The notes: generated from the sequence alone by a model not told the origin. Positions 42,845-53,046 are shown, counted from the first letter of the stretch. The stretch is DNA of 64,000 nucleotides from Raphanus sativus (GCF_000801105.2 NC_079518.1:11726106-11790105); one strand, 5' to 3'. Program-made: numbers and translations.

Positions 42845-43530
42845 CTAGATTTTGATCCGCGCTTTTGAAGCGCGGGATATTTTAATATGAAAATTTCACT
42901 AATAATTTAACAAATATTTTGGTAATTTTTAAAGAGTGTGTATTTAAAATATTTTTGCATTTAAATCAGTATTTTTAAATTCAACCCGATTGTAATTATA
43001 CCGGTTAATCCGGAGATCTGACAATTCAATTTATGTTTTTAAAATATTCATATTAAAAAATCACTAAAACCCGAGACTAACCAATTGAACTGATGGATGA
43101 CCGATATGTAATCTAATTGGATTTAAATTGTAATAGTTTCATAATTTGTAATCTTATAATCGAAATTTTAAAGTTCACTATTTTGCAATTTATGAAATTA
43201 TGATGTTTCTACAAAATTTTAAAGAGAAAATGATAGATATAAAATAATTGAGATTAATTATTATATTATTTGGAAACATTGATAGTAGTATAAAAATATA
43301 TTGTTTGGAAACATTGATAGTAGTATAAAGAAATAAGTATATTGTTTGGAAACGTTGATAGTAGTATAAAGAAATAAGTATATTGTTTGGAAACATGGAT
43401 AGTAGTATAAATAAAGAAACATTAGTGATTTAATGTATGTTTAACTATAAAGTATAAAGGTGTATTTAATTTAAAAACTTACAAAATAAATGTTAGGTCC
43501 AACAGAATGTTTCTGTTTTAATAAGATAGA
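42845..43530 (-). mobile_element. Non-autonomous Helitron, about 690 bp
   Basis: On the minus strand it begins at 43530 with TCTATCTTATTAAAACAG and ends with a strong hairpin, CCGCGCTT-caa-AAGCGCGG (42857-42875), nine bases before CTAG at 42845-42848. It is inserted between A and T, with no target duplication. There is no protein-coding content. A four-unit minisatellite lies in its 5' half. Confidence 0.8.
43262..43425. repeat. Minisatellite, four units of about 35-41 bp
   Basis: Four head-to-tail copies of a unit containing TTGTTTGGAAAC, then a TTGATAGTAGTATAAA-type word. The middle two units are 41 bp and almost identical, while the outer two have drifted. There are no spacers, so it is not a CRISPR array. 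Confidence 0.9.
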
Positions 43531-43534
43531 TTTA

Positions 43535-44395
43535 GGGGGGGGTTATTGAAACTAAAATTTGTGTGGAGTTTTAGAATTTTACAAGTTAATAAGAGGTTTT
43601 TTAAAGTTGAGTAGATTTGATGAATTGGTGCCAAAAATTTTGTATAAATTATCATTGATTGTTATTGATTATCATGAATTTCCATATATAACTTTCTTTC
43701 TCCAAAACTTTCCTTCTAATATATATATATATGTGTGTGTGTGTGTGTTTTTCTAAAAAACACTTTTTGTGAAATATAGTTATTTGATACTAAAGTAAAA
43801 TTTTGCTTTATAATAATGATAGTCTTGCTTAACTTTTATTTATATTCTTATGTTTAATATATATATATATATGTGTGTTCTAAAAAAAAATTCGTGAAAT
43901 ATAGTTATTTGATACTAAAGTAATTTTTTGATTTTAATAATGATTGTCTTGCTTAATTTTTATTTATATTCTTATGTTTAATACAAAACTATGAATTTTC
44001 TCATAATGTTGTCTCAAATGATTTTGTTATCATTTTCTTTCTTTTACTATCATTCACTTAACAGTAAAAATGTAATACAAAACTTTTATATTTGTGTGTA
44101 TGTGTGTTTTAATTTCATAGATTTTAAGAATCTTATGAGTGTACATGGTATTTCCAAAGTTGAGTATTATGAGTAAAACTAAAGAAAATCCATGTCCCAA
44201 TAACAAGAAACTTTAATATAATTACAAAATCTATAAAAGCTAAACTTTTTGAATAACAAGAGATTTATATAGAATTTAAAAGTCCATAAACCAATAACAA
44301 ATGATTTTAATAAGATTGTTAAAATCCACATACCAATAATAATGGATTCTCTAAATTTTCTAAATCAATTAAAATTCAACCACCAATAACCCCCC
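43535..44395. mobile_element. Harbinger/Tourist-type MITE, about 860 bp
   Basis: TTA on both sides (43532-43534 and 44396-44398). Termini GGGGGGGTTATTGAAA and, on the minus strand, GGGGGGTTATTGGTGG. Long AT-rich interior with inverted copies of words like CCAATAACAA/TTATTGGT near the ends. ORFs inside are AT-rich noise. It inserted four bases from the 5' end of the neighbouring Helitron. Confidence 0.7.
43722..43748. repeat. (AT)n(GT)n compound microsatellite
   Basis: A TA run followed directly by a TG run. A second similar but shorter tract lies at about 43858-43877 inside a locally duplicated segment of the MITE. Confidence 0.85.
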
Positions 44396-44432
44396 TTAAT
44401 TTCCATCAATGTAACCTTGAAGGCCTTATCTT

Positions 44433-44675
44433 ATGGATCTTGGCAGCACCAACAAGACTTACATCAATGTTAGTGCTGAATTACATCCTTTCTTGATTGT
44501 TTCCTTGTCATGGTTTAAATCAAATGTTTGTTTGAACCTTGTTTTTCTTTTCTTTTCTTTTGCTTTTTTTCAGAAAGATCCTATTGAACCACAGTGTTAC
44601 AATGAGCTTCGCGACAAAGATACTATCAAGTTTGGTAACAGCAAGAAAGATACTATCAAGTTTGGTAACAGCAGG
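44433..44675 (+). pseudogene. FHA-domain (DAWDLE/SNIP1-like) gene fragment
   Basis: The start reads MDLGSTNKTYINVS. After an intron-like T-rich stretch ending TTTTTTTCAG (about 44574) comes KDPIEPQCYNELRDKDTIKF. The pair corresponds to the FHA-domain end of plant DAWDLE (DDL), a microRNA-biogenesis factor. Within the fragment the piece KDTIKFGNSK occurs twice, from a 30-bp tandem duplication at about 44617-44676. The rest of the gene is missing and the frame ends soon after. Non-functional. Confidence 0.75.
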
Positions 44676-45419
44676 TATGCTACTGAAGAACATTGCAATT
44701 TTTCCGCTTATTAATTATGAATAATGATCGTGTCTGTTCTCTTTTAATTTTAATCAATCTTTGCTTGTTTGTGTGTATATTGTTTTGGTTAACTCAGTGC
44801 TCCTAGGCATCTAGAATCACTTTTCCAGCGGCCATATCTAGAATCACTTGTTCGAAGCTGCTTATCTTTTTGATATTATAAACAAATAGTTTATCTGCAG
44901 GCTTATCCAGATCTTGGGCACTCAATCACTAATAAAGAGCTTGAGTTTCTGGAGCCATGGATCAAACTACGAATGAAGAGTTCTTCTTCTTTGTCGTCTT
45001 CTTGAAAGCTTTGAGACGGTAGTGTTTGCCCAACTACTTCAGTTATCTATTTACTTCTACTATAAATGCATCTTTAGAAGACTGTGTAAGTTTGATTGAA
45101 CATATGGAATTTGGTATCAATTATCGACATACTCTATTTCTCAAAAATTAATCAACATACTCTAAATGAAACTTTTGACGATAACCACCACCATACGTCC
45201 TTGTGTTTGATGCCAATGCTAAAACGTGTAATCCAATCAAACAATAATGAGCTTAGAGAGAGAGAAGATAAAAATCTCAAGGAAGCAAGCGGAGAAAGAG
45301 CATCACTGATAAAGTAAACAAAATTTATACAGCAAAGAATAAAACATGCATGAAAAAAATTGAAATACACAAACAACTTGAAAACGAGAAATATGTGAAA
45401 GCCTTTACATACACATTTA
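44676..45419. other. Spacer after FHA fragment
   Basis: A possible exon-like piece after CTGCAG at 44901 (AYPDLGHSITNKELEFLEPW) is not identified and has no partner exon. The remainder is the 3' flank of the minus-strand F-box gene, with a GAGA stretch at 45252-45270. Confidence 0.35.
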
Positions 45420-46628
45420 TTACATAAACTCCAAATTCTCCACGTAGCCTATCAATGTGTTTATAAAATGATCCTTCTTACCCTCTTCAACTTCAAGTCC
45501 CTCAACTTTGACTCTTGTAGAAGTCATACTCTCCACATTGTTGAAGAGAAGGAAGTACCAGTTTACAGGGCGGAAGGGGTATGACGAGTATACAATTTCA
45601 CCTCTACCAGTCACTCCAACAAACTTGGTATGCTTGACCATCTCTTTATCCAAAGGAGACAATGCGTAATCCAGCTTGCACCAGTTATGATTTCTAGCAT
45701 CTTCTAGAACCCACAGCACAAGTCTTGTCCCATATATATCATCCTTCTTATGATGTATACCTAATTTACCTCTGTAATTAAAAAGTTCCAAAGAATCCAA
45801 CTCACATGCACGCTTTTGTTCCATGTTAATAAAGCCGAACTTCTCAGACCTAACGTCGAAGCAAACTATAACAGTAGATTTCTCCATCTTAGCTTCAAAA
45901 TACAAAACACCATTTATACATATATCAGTAGTTCTACCAAGGGTCGTCTCAAAATGGAACTTGCATTCGACCATTCTCCATAAAAGCTTTCCAGATTCCA
46001 ACGTCAAGACCTGATAAGTATTGGGTCTTTCATCACGTGACGAGGTTATACACAACACTTTAAACCGTTTTCCGATCGGATCATACCCAAAATACAATCT
46101 TTCAAACACTACAGGGTTACCATTGGGTAAGATGTTTTCTTTAAGAACATTCGGTAAGGTTAGAAAATCTCCAGTGGCAGGGTTACAAATCACCCGCATC
46201 TGCCGAGGTAATACCAACCTACAGAGTGTGCTAGGGTTATCAAATGAAATCTTTTCTGGAAAGATCATAGGCGTTTGATAAGGGGTGGCTACAAGAGAAG
46301 AGTTATCGTTTGGATTATGAGGCTGAGGTGAAGAGCAGAAGAACAACTTTTCATCAACTTCTAAGGCGAAAAGGAACCGTCCACGAGTCAAAGACTTAGT
46401 AAGAAACAAGTAATTGAAATCAGGACGGCGAAGGATGGACCCCAAGAATTTCGATACGCAACGAAACCTAGCTATAGACTTTGCCGGGACTCGAGAGAAT
46501 ATCTCCATAAGCATATCATCAGGGATTGGTGGGACTGAGTATTCTCTTACCGAGTTTGCTGATTGTGTTTCATGTCCGGATGTGGTTAATACTAGACCCT
46601 CCGAGGACTGCTGCTCCATATTTTTCAT
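45420..46628 (-). CDS. F-box protein with F-box-associated domain, copy 5
   Basis: Single exon, 402 aa, intact, minus strand. Leader MKNMEQQSSEGLVLTTSGHE. The F-box is at about residues 34-75 (IPDDMLMEIFSRVPAKSIAR, FRCVSKFLGSILRR), then FLTKSLTRGRFLF. The FBA region has VICNPATGDFLTLPNV, FGYDPIGKRFKVLCI, CINGVLYFEA and CFDVRSEKFGF. It belongs to the same subfamily as the plus-strand copies. Upstream is a promoter of the shared type and then a partial copy of IBR1. Predicted SCF substrate receptor of unknown target. Confidence 0.85.
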   Translation of the reverse strand: MKNMEQQSSEGLVLTTSGHETQSANSVREYSVPPIPDDMLMEIFSRVPAKSIARFRCVSKFLGSILRRPDFNYLFLTKSLTRGRFLFALEVDEKLFFCSSPQPHNPNDNSSLVATPYQTPMIFPEKISFDNPSTLCRLVLPRQMRVICNPATGDFLTLPNVLKENILPNGNPVVFERLYFGYDPIGKRFKVLCITSSRDERPNTYQVLTLESGKLLWRMVECKFHFETTLGRTTDICINGVLYFEAKMEKSTVIVCFDVRSEKFGFINMEQKRACELDSLELFNYRGKLGIHHKKDDIYGTRLVLWVLEDARNHNWCKLDYALSPLDKEMVKHTKFVGVTGRGEIVYSSYPFRPVNWYFLLFNNVESMTSTRVKVEGLEVEEGKKDHFINTLIGYVENLEFM

Positions 46629-46800
46629 CGCTGGTGGATTTTACAAACCCTAGAATAGCTTCAGTGCTTAAGACGAACGAAACCGTAGACTTGACTAAAC
46701 TTTATATGTAACATTCCTTTTTTATTTATATGCAACATTCCTTTTTCTAATATATATGCAACATTCCTAAATGGGCTGTATTAGGGCCGAAACATAGTCG
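46629..46800 (-). promoter_or_regulatory. Promoter/leader of F-box gene 5
   Basis: Read on the minus strand: TTCGGCCC, GCCCATTTAGGA at about 46764-46775, TATA in ACATATAAAG at about 46700-46710, and AGGGTTTG at about 46645-46652. A 30-bp segment with GCAACATTCCT is repeated about three times between 46709 and 46768 (ATGCAACATTCCT words). Confidence 0.5.
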
Positions 46801-46839
46801 GTGAATTTAGAGCTTTTAAGAATCTTTTCACTAAAGTTG

Positions 46840-47165
46840 TGTAATGTACGTATTACTTAGGCTTAAGTCTATTGTATCCAAAGGTTTGTTGGTATCCTCT
46901 AGCAAGGAGTATTTGATCCATTGTATCTAAGGGTTTGTTGGTATCCTCTAGCTAGGAGTATTTGATCCTATTGTAAACTATTATCTAGCACACTGATTTG
47001 GTGTAGCTAGAGACTCTTTGATCTAGTGGATTTTGGGAGCCGAAGTTCTCCCACGAGACGTACCGTGCCGAAGGCCGGGAACTCGTTAAATCTTGTGTGT
47101 CTTTATATTCAGTACTAGACCTAGATCAAGTTAACTTCTAACCTAAGTAACCTAAGCTAATAATC
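46840..47165. mobile_element. LTR-like segment with internal 49-bp duplication
   Basis: The segment interrupts the trapped IBR1 fragment and its spacer. It ends with AAATCTTGTGTGTCTTTATA and AGACCTAGATCAAG-type sequence, much like the 3' part of Brassicaceae Copia LTRs. A 49-bp unit (GGTTTGTTGGTATCCTCTAG core) is tandemly repeated at 46871-46919 and 46920-46968. Termini and target duplication are not certain. Confidence 0.4.
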
Positions 47166-47169
47166 TCTA

Positions 47170-47452
47170 CATTTTCTCCGGTGATATAAGAAGCATCGTC
47201 AGAGGCCAAGAAATCTGTTGTGGTGGCCATGTCATCTGTTGTCCCCAGCCTGTTGAGCAGAGTTTTCTCCTCATTGTCTCTCCTCTGTGAAATGAAAAAC
47301 ACACATCAAAATCATGATGAGAAGAAAAACTTAACATTATTTGATAACAACACAAGACAGTTTCTTTAAAAAACAAATCACGTCAGAGTTTCGGGTGATA
47401 AAAGAGGCAAAGTGTGTTGGCACAACCACAGGAGCTACTGCGTTCACTCTTG
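47170..47452 (-). pseudogene. Partial IBR1 copy (parts of exons 5 and 6)
   Basis: On the minus strand it matches IBR1 exon 5 (from codons for RVNAVAPVVV onward), the intron after it, and most of exon 6 (ENSAQQAGDN-region codons with [30 protein letters not shown]). It stops where the LTR-like segment begins. The last codons, including the peroxisomal signal, are missing, as are exons 1-4. The intron's CAAA-repeat is absent or collapsed. It is a duplicated end of the neighbour at 49538, lying in the same position relative to F-box copy 5 as the real gene does to copy 6. Confidence 0.88.
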
Positions 47453-47906
47453 CCTTCAAGCCATTTTTTCTTTTCTTTTCTTAGTTTCAAAGTTATTGAC
47501 AGTGATATATACATATATAGATTCATGGATTAGGTTAGAGATGCTAAGTTGGTCCTCTTTGCACAAAAGGTAAACATTGTACCCATACCTGTAATCTCTG
47601 AAGACAAGAAGAACATTGATTACTTAAAAGTTAATCCTTTTGTTCTAGTCTTATTTGGTGTCTAGACTCTGCTTCGACTTCTTTTTGGTTACCGAATCAT
47701 TTATCTTGTTGATGAATCCATTCTATTTTATTGTACTGATTTGAAATTTTTAGTCTAGCGTAACATAACTAAGAACAAGTAATAATAAAAGAAAAAACTT
47801 TAAGAACAAAACTAGATTATATTATAAAGAATCAAAACAGTAAAAAATGAATATTATTAGAAGCTGAAACCCAAAAGTTTAATATATAGGAAAGCCTTGA
47901 ACGCAC
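47453..47906. other. Spacer
   Basis: AT-rich, no supported gene. The right end is the 3' UTR of F-box copy 6. Confidence 0.5.
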
Positions 47907-49097
47907 TTACATAAACTTCATATTCTCAACATAGTCTAGAAAGGTGCCAGGAGTTGTAAACTGATCCTTAAACTCTTCTAGTCCCTGAATATAGACCCTT
48001 TTAAAACTTTTCGACTCCAAACTGTAGAAGGAAACGTAGAAAAGTTTTGATAGTTGGTCGTTTACTGTCCACACAACTTCACCTGTACTAGTCATTCCAA
48101 CAAACCTGTTATATTCGACTAGCTTGGAACACGAAGGAGACAATGCATAGCTATGCTTGGACCATTTATGATTTCCTGCATCTTCCAGAACCCACAGCAC
48201 AAGTTCTTTACAAACCAAATTATTTGAATCCCTGTAATGTATACCTAATTTACCTTTGTAGTTGAACAAAGTCAAAGAATAGTACCCTAGTTCCATGTCT
48301 TTATCTGTGCTAATAAAGCTGAACTTTTCAGACCTAACGTCAAAGCAAACTATTCCGAACGAAGCTGATCCGAAGTACAAAACACCGTTTATGCAGATTT
48401 CACCTCTCATTCTATAGTTCTTCCCAAAATGGAACTTGGGTTTGATCGTTCTCCATACACGTTTTCCAGACTTCAATGTCAAAACCTGATGGGTGTTTGG
48501 TCTTTCATCACGTGACGAGGTCATACACAACACTTTGAACTGTTTCCCGATTGGATCATACCCTAAATACATTCCTTCAATCTCTGCTCGGTTTCTCTTG
48601 GCTTCCACTTTGGGCAAGTTCTTTTCTTTTAGAAGAACTTTGGGTAAGGTTAAGAACTGTCCTGTGACAGGGTTACAAATCACCCGCACCTTTATTTTCC
48701 AATATTCCTGAAGCAATACCAATCCACAAACTGTGCTACACATATCAGATGGAAAATATTCGGGAAAAGACGTATGATATGGAGTAGCTACAAGACAAGA
48801 GTTATCGTCTGGATTATGAGGCTGAGGTGTAGAGTAGAGCAACAACTTTCCCTTAGCTTTCACGGTGAAAAGGAGACGTGGACGAGTCAAAGACTTGGTC
48901 AAAAACAACTCGGTGAAATCATGACGACGAAGGATCGATGCCAAGTATTTAGATACGCATCGAAACCTAGCTATAGACTTTCCCGGGACTCGAGAGAATA
49001 CCTCGACAATCAGATCGTTAGGGATTGGTGGTTCTGAGAACTGCGTTTCACTTCTGGACGTTGTTGATGATAGATTCTCCGAGATCTGCTGTTCCAT
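47907..49097 (-). CDS. F-box protein with F-box-associated domain, copy 6
   Basis: Single exon, 396 aa, intact, minus strand. Leader MEQQISENLSSTTSRSETQF. The F-box is at about residues 27-65 (IPNDLIVEVFSRVPGKSIAR, FRCVSKYLASILRR), then HDFTELFLTKSLTRPRLLF. The FBA region has VICNPVTGQFLTLPKV, YLGYDPIGKQFKVLCM, CINGVLYFGS and CFDVRSEKFSF. Most similar to copy 4 at 35477. It lies immediately downstream of IBR1 on the same strand. Predicted SCF substrate receptor of unknown target. Confidence 0.85.
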   Translation of the reverse strand: MEQQISENLSSTTSRSETQFSEPPIPNDLIVEVFSRVPGKSIARFRCVSKYLASILRRHDFTELFLTKSLTRPRLLFTVKAKGKLLLYSTPQPHNPDDNSCLVATPYHTSFPEYFPSDMCSTVCGLVLLQEYWKIKVRVICNPVTGQFLTLPKVLLKEKNLPKVEAKRNRAEIEGMYLGYDPIGKQFKVLCMTSSRDERPNTHQVLTLKSGKRVWRTIKPKFHFGKNYRMRGEICINGVLYFGSASFGIVCFDVRSEKFSFISTDKDMELGYYSLTLFNYKGKLGIHYRDSNNLVCKELVLWVLEDAGNHKWSKHSYALSPSCSKLVEYNRFVGMTSTGEVVWTVNDQLSKLFYVSFYSLESKSFKRVYIQGLEEFKDQFTTPGTFLDYVENMKFM

Positions 49098-49537
49098 CGC
49101 TGATGGATTTTACAAAACCTAGATTAGCTTCAGAGCTTACCACTAACGAAACCCTAGACTTCGGGTTAGCTTCCACTTTTTTTTGTCAACATATACAAGA
49201 TTCCTAAATGGGCTTGGGCCATAGTATTATTTAGTGTCATAAATAGGGGGAAGATGGGGCATCAAAAGAAAAGAAAACAACATAGGTAATCTAGTAGTGC
49301 GTTGATTCTCGAATGTGGTTTGTCTTTTATCAAAGAAATTGTCTTCTTGTAGCTTGTCATTGAACATAATCTTTGGTAGATTAGATATGTTCCATTTACT
49401 ACTAATTCAAAATGAGAAATTAAAGTATCCCACATCACATGATCATACAACAGTAACAAATGTATGGTTTTTTTCTTGTACATCATCAAAAAGTTTTATT
49501 GATATATGAATAATTATTACTAGTTGGGGATTTTGAT
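49098..49537 (-). other. Spacer between IBR1 and F-box copy 6
   Basis: Contains the F-box leader (telo-box-like AACCCTA at about 49149), GCCCATTTAGGAATCT read on the minus strand near 49200-49215, and the IBR1 3' UTR. The TATA word seen in other copies is altered (CATATACAAG). Confidence 0.5.
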
Positions 49538-50910
49538 TCAGAGCCTGGAGGGCATTCCTCCGGCGACCACTAAGGTTTCACCGGTGATGTAAGAAGCATC
49601 ATCAGAAGCCAAGAAAGCGGTTGCAGCGGCCATGTCATCCGTTGTTCCCAGTCTGTTGAGCAGAGTTTTCTCCTCATTGGCTCTTCTCTGTGAAATGAAA
49701 AACACACATCAAAATCATGGATGAGAAGAAAAACTTAAACATTATTTGATTACAAACAAACAAACAAACAAACAAACAAACAAACAAACAAACCACTTCA
49801 GAGTTCCGGGTGATGAAAGAAGCAAAGTGTGTTGGCACAACACCAGGAGCTACTGCGTTCACTCTTGTGTCCGGTCCCATCTCAGCAGCAAGTGCCTTAA
49901 GAAATAAACAGGTGACCAGTGAGTAAGAAATGTTGAACCACCACCATCACCATAAGTGAAAGAAAAGAAGAATATATTTAAGGGTTTATAAAATCATGAC
50001 ACCTTGGTTAGTCCGAGAAGAGCTGTTTTAGTAACTCCATACATTGCCGTTGGTACTTGCGGTTGAAACGCAGCAATGGAGGTTATGAAGATTACAGAAG
50101 AACCCTTCTCTAAGTGAGGAGCCATATCCTGGTTTTGATAAGAAATAACCATTGCAAATGTCAAGTTACTTTGAGTACATGAGTCAGAAAGATGTCAGAT
50201 TTTTATTCTCTAGGAAAAAAAAACTATTTGTCTTTAAGCAGAATGATTAGTGGTTACCTGGAGGAGAAGGATAGATGATTTGACATTGACTTCCCAAAGC
50301 TTGTCAAGAGCAGATTCTTGAGTAGATAAGATTGGGTCAGTAGATGGATTCACCGCTGCATTACACACAACAATATCTATCTTCCCATATCTCTGAAACA
50401 CAAGCCAAAGGAAAGCTGATTTATGAATAAAACACCAATGAAAGATTAATTAAAAAAAGGTATGTCTTCACATCTTACTTGAACTGTCTTTTGGACGAGA
50501 ATCTGGCGATGTTGAGCATTAGAGACATGACAAACGATTCCAAATGCATCAATCCCCTGAGCTTTAAGCTTCTCTACCGCCTCATCCACATTTCTCTGCA
50601 CACAATTTAATTGAAGAACTCAAATTTAATTATTGAAATAAGAGCTTCTAACTTGGATTCACTCATGCAAAGCAAACAAAAAAAACATTCATCCAGAAAG
50701 TCAAATCCTAGAAAAAAAGGTGGAAGCTGTCGATGATTCATAGGTAGAAAAAACAGAGAATTGGAGGAGGACCTGTTTGCGAGAGGAGACGACGACAGAA
50801 GCGCCTTCGAGGCCAAGCCGCTCAACGATACCGAAGCCTATCCCTTGCGTCGATGCCGTCACGATCGCTACTTTACCTTGGAGTCTTTTTGGCACCTTCT
50901 TCTTCTCCAT
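49538..50910 (-). CDS. IBR1: Peroxisomal short-chain dehydrogenase/reductase, IBR1 homologue
   Basis: Six exons: 50910-50773, 50595-50479, 50392-50258, 50128-50003, 49895-49794 and 49687-49538. All are phase-0 with GT/AG borders, giving 255 aa. The Rossmann NAD(P)-binding region is [15 protein letters not shown], the structural motif VCNAA, and the catalytic triad Ser147, Tyr160, Lys164 (AMYGVTK). The protein ends PSRL, an SRL-type PTS1 peroxisome signal. In Arabidopsis IBR1 (SDRA family) acts in beta-oxidation-like conversion of indole-3-butyric acid to the auxin IAA. Function is inferred from near-complete match to my memory of that protein. A CAAA microsatellite lies in intron 5. Its 3' end was copied to 47170. 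Confidence 0.93.
49752..49792. repeat. (CAAA)n microsatellite in IBR1 intron 5
   Basis: About ten CAAA units, directly next to the intron donor on the minus strand. Likely length-polymorphic. Confidence 0.9.
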
Positions 50911-51601
50911 TTTTTTTTCCGATTTGATTCCTTTTATACACACGTCTGGATCTCTTGACTCGTTCTTTACAGATTTTCTTTCAATTTTCTTACATAGAAA
51001 CACGCAAGTACAAGTCTTCAGTGAGAATGCAGAAATGGTCGGAGTTTAGTAGTCAAGAGTGTTACGACTCTTCAAGCTTATCATTAACAATTTTCTAATA
51101 TGATTAGTGAAGATACATATTATTATAAAAAAGAGTTTTTTTCTTAAAATATTATTATATCTTATCTTTTATGAAATGTTTTTTTTTCTTTAATCCTGAT
51201 TAATTTTTTTGAAATAGAGCTTCAAAAGATTATATAGCATTTAGAAAATAATAATAATATGATGTCATATTATAGCACTATTGTTTCTACTGTGTAAATT
51301 ACAAAATGCGAAGTCATTGAAACGGAAGAGTGAAGATGACATGTTATTTGGTATAAGGATGCAGACCGTTGCTGCAAAGCCAAGAAGAGAGCTGGAGAGT
51401 GCAAGCGATGACGTCGCTTTGAACGGGATTGATGAGGTAAGGAATCTGGTTTGAGACAGAGATGTTTACCACCAGGTTTCTGTAGATGTCTTCGTGTGTT
51501 AGTGAACCAGTGATGGCCGATGGGGGGACCAAGATCATGAGGCGTTTATTGGATAAAATTAAGAAAGGTAATTATTAAATAGGATAACGGAAGTACAACG
51601 T
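50911..51601. other. Spacer between IBR1 and tRNA-Tyr
   Basis: IBR1 leader, then AT-rich DNA. A 64-codon minus-strand ATG frame at 51344-51538 (MILVPPSAITGSLTHEDIYR...) has balanced composition but no family I recognise. It might be a relic exon. Confidence 0.35.
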
Positions 51602-51687
51602 CCGACCTTAGCTCAGTTGGTAGAGCGGAAGACTGTAGTCTGTGACAGCAAATCTTTAGGTCGCTGGTTCGATTCCGGCAGGTCGGA
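51602..51687 (+). tRNA. tRNA-Tyr (GUA) with intron
   Basis: The acceptor stem CCGACCT (51602-51608) pairs with AGGTCGG (51680-51686), and the discriminator A is at 51687. The D arm is TAGCTCAGTTGGTAGAGC. The anticodon GTA is at 51635-51637. A 13-nt intron (about 51639-51651) sits after position 37, as in plant tRNA-Tyr. The T arm is GCTGGTTCGATTCCGGC. A T-run beginning near 51688 can end Pol III transcription. Confidence 0.95.
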
Positions 51688-51884
51688 TTTATTTTTTCTA
51701 TTTTCTTTTTCAAGCTAAGCTAAAATCTTTTTAAAGAAAACAAAATATCAGAGAACCATCCACGTGTCCCATCATATATCTAAACCGAACCGCCTTCTTT
51801 TGTAGCCCATAAAGCAAAGGGCCCCTCCTAAATTCCCAATCTCATCTCTCCAACATCCACGGAAACAAACCCTAATCAACGACG

Positions 51885-53046
51885 ATGATGCTCAGGCAAG
51901 CCGCGAAGAACGCTCTAGGCCTTACGTCGCGCCAATCGACCCCGTGGTCCGTCGGTATCTTCCGATCGTACCACGAGAACGTCATCGACCACTACGATAA
52001 CCCCCGCAACGTCGGGTCTTTCGACAAGAACGATCCCAGCATCGGCACGGGTCTCGTCGGAGCTCCCGCGTGCGGTGATGTGATGAAGCTGCAGATCAAG
52101 GTCGATGAGAAGACTGGTCAGATCGTCGATGCTCGTTTCAAGACCTTTGGCTGTGGCTCCGCTATCGCGTCTTCGTCTGTCGGTATGTTTTCAATTAGGG
52201 TGTTTTGATTAGTTGTTCTGAAATTGATTAGTTTTTTGATAGAATTAGGTTTCATGTTGATTGGTTATTGTTGAATTAGGTTTGCAATTGATTGGGTCTT
52301 GATGAATTAGGTTTCAAATTGATTGGTTCTTGTGGAGGTGGTGTTCGAATTAGGGCATGAGTAAGAACTAATACATTTGTCGGATCATGTAATGAGATGT
52401 ATCCTTGTGAAGTGTTTTTATTTATCAATGATTTATTTGTTATGGTTCTTGTGCGTGGTAGCAACTTGTTGTATCCTCTCTATTGTCATGTCTGATTCTG
52501 TTTTGAGGTTTATATTTTTTCTAATATTTGATTGGTTTTAATATTTTCAGCCACTGAATGGGTGAAAGGCAAAGCTATGGAGGAAGTTCTGACCATCAAG
52601 AACACGTAAGTTACCCTTTGTTTGTCTCTTACAAGTTACGAATGTTGTTATGATATGTTGTCGTAGACACTACCTAAGACAAAGGTGATTTTGTCTTCAT
52701 GTTCGTGTCTTGAAGGCATTAACATGTAGTATGTTTTGGGTTTTTGCATTACTTGAACTTGGGATGTCTTTACTCTTCTTTGACTGTTAATATGCGGCCA
52801 GTTATCTTGACTATTATTTTGTATCTCAATATCTGAAACCCTGAATTGAATGTGTGGTATCCTTTTTTGTGACATAATTTTGCTAGCGAAATCGCCAAGC
52901 ATCTTTCTCTCCCACCAGTGAAGCTCCATTGCAGTATGCTAGCCGAGGACGCCATCAAGGCAGCTGTGAAAGACTACAAGGAGAAGCGAGTGAAAACAAA
53001 CGGTGCTGCAGCAGTAGCAGCAGCTGGAGAAACCGCGCAGGCTTGA
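51885..53046 (+). CDS. ISU1: Mitochondrial iron-sulfur cluster scaffold ISU1
   Basis: Three exons: 51885-52182, 52551-52605 and 52887-53046, GT/AG borders, 170 aa. The N-terminal about 28 residues (MMLRQAAKNALGLTSRQSTP) form a basic mitochondrial transit peptide. The IscU fold follows, with cluster-binding Cys63 and Asp65 (APACGD), Cys90 (FGCGSAIASS) and Cys133 (LHCSMLAED), and the LPPVK motif (126-130) that HscA-type Hsp70 chaperones recognise. It assembles [2Fe-2S] clusters with the Nfs1 desulfurase. The C-terminal Ala-rich tail (AAAVAAAGETAQA) is slightly longer than I recall in Arabidopsis ISU1. The upstream region has GCCCAT and GGGCCC (site II-like) and an AAACCCTAA leader. Confidence 0.95.

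Noticed and set aside
43262..43425. Regularly repeated units resembling a CRISPR array
   Set aside because: Units are contiguous without unique spacers, lie within a Helitron, and the genome is a plant nucleus. It is a minisatellite.
51344..51538. 64-aa minus-strand ATG frame
   Set aside because: No recognisable family, no supporting splice or promoter signals. Mentioned only in the spacer entry.
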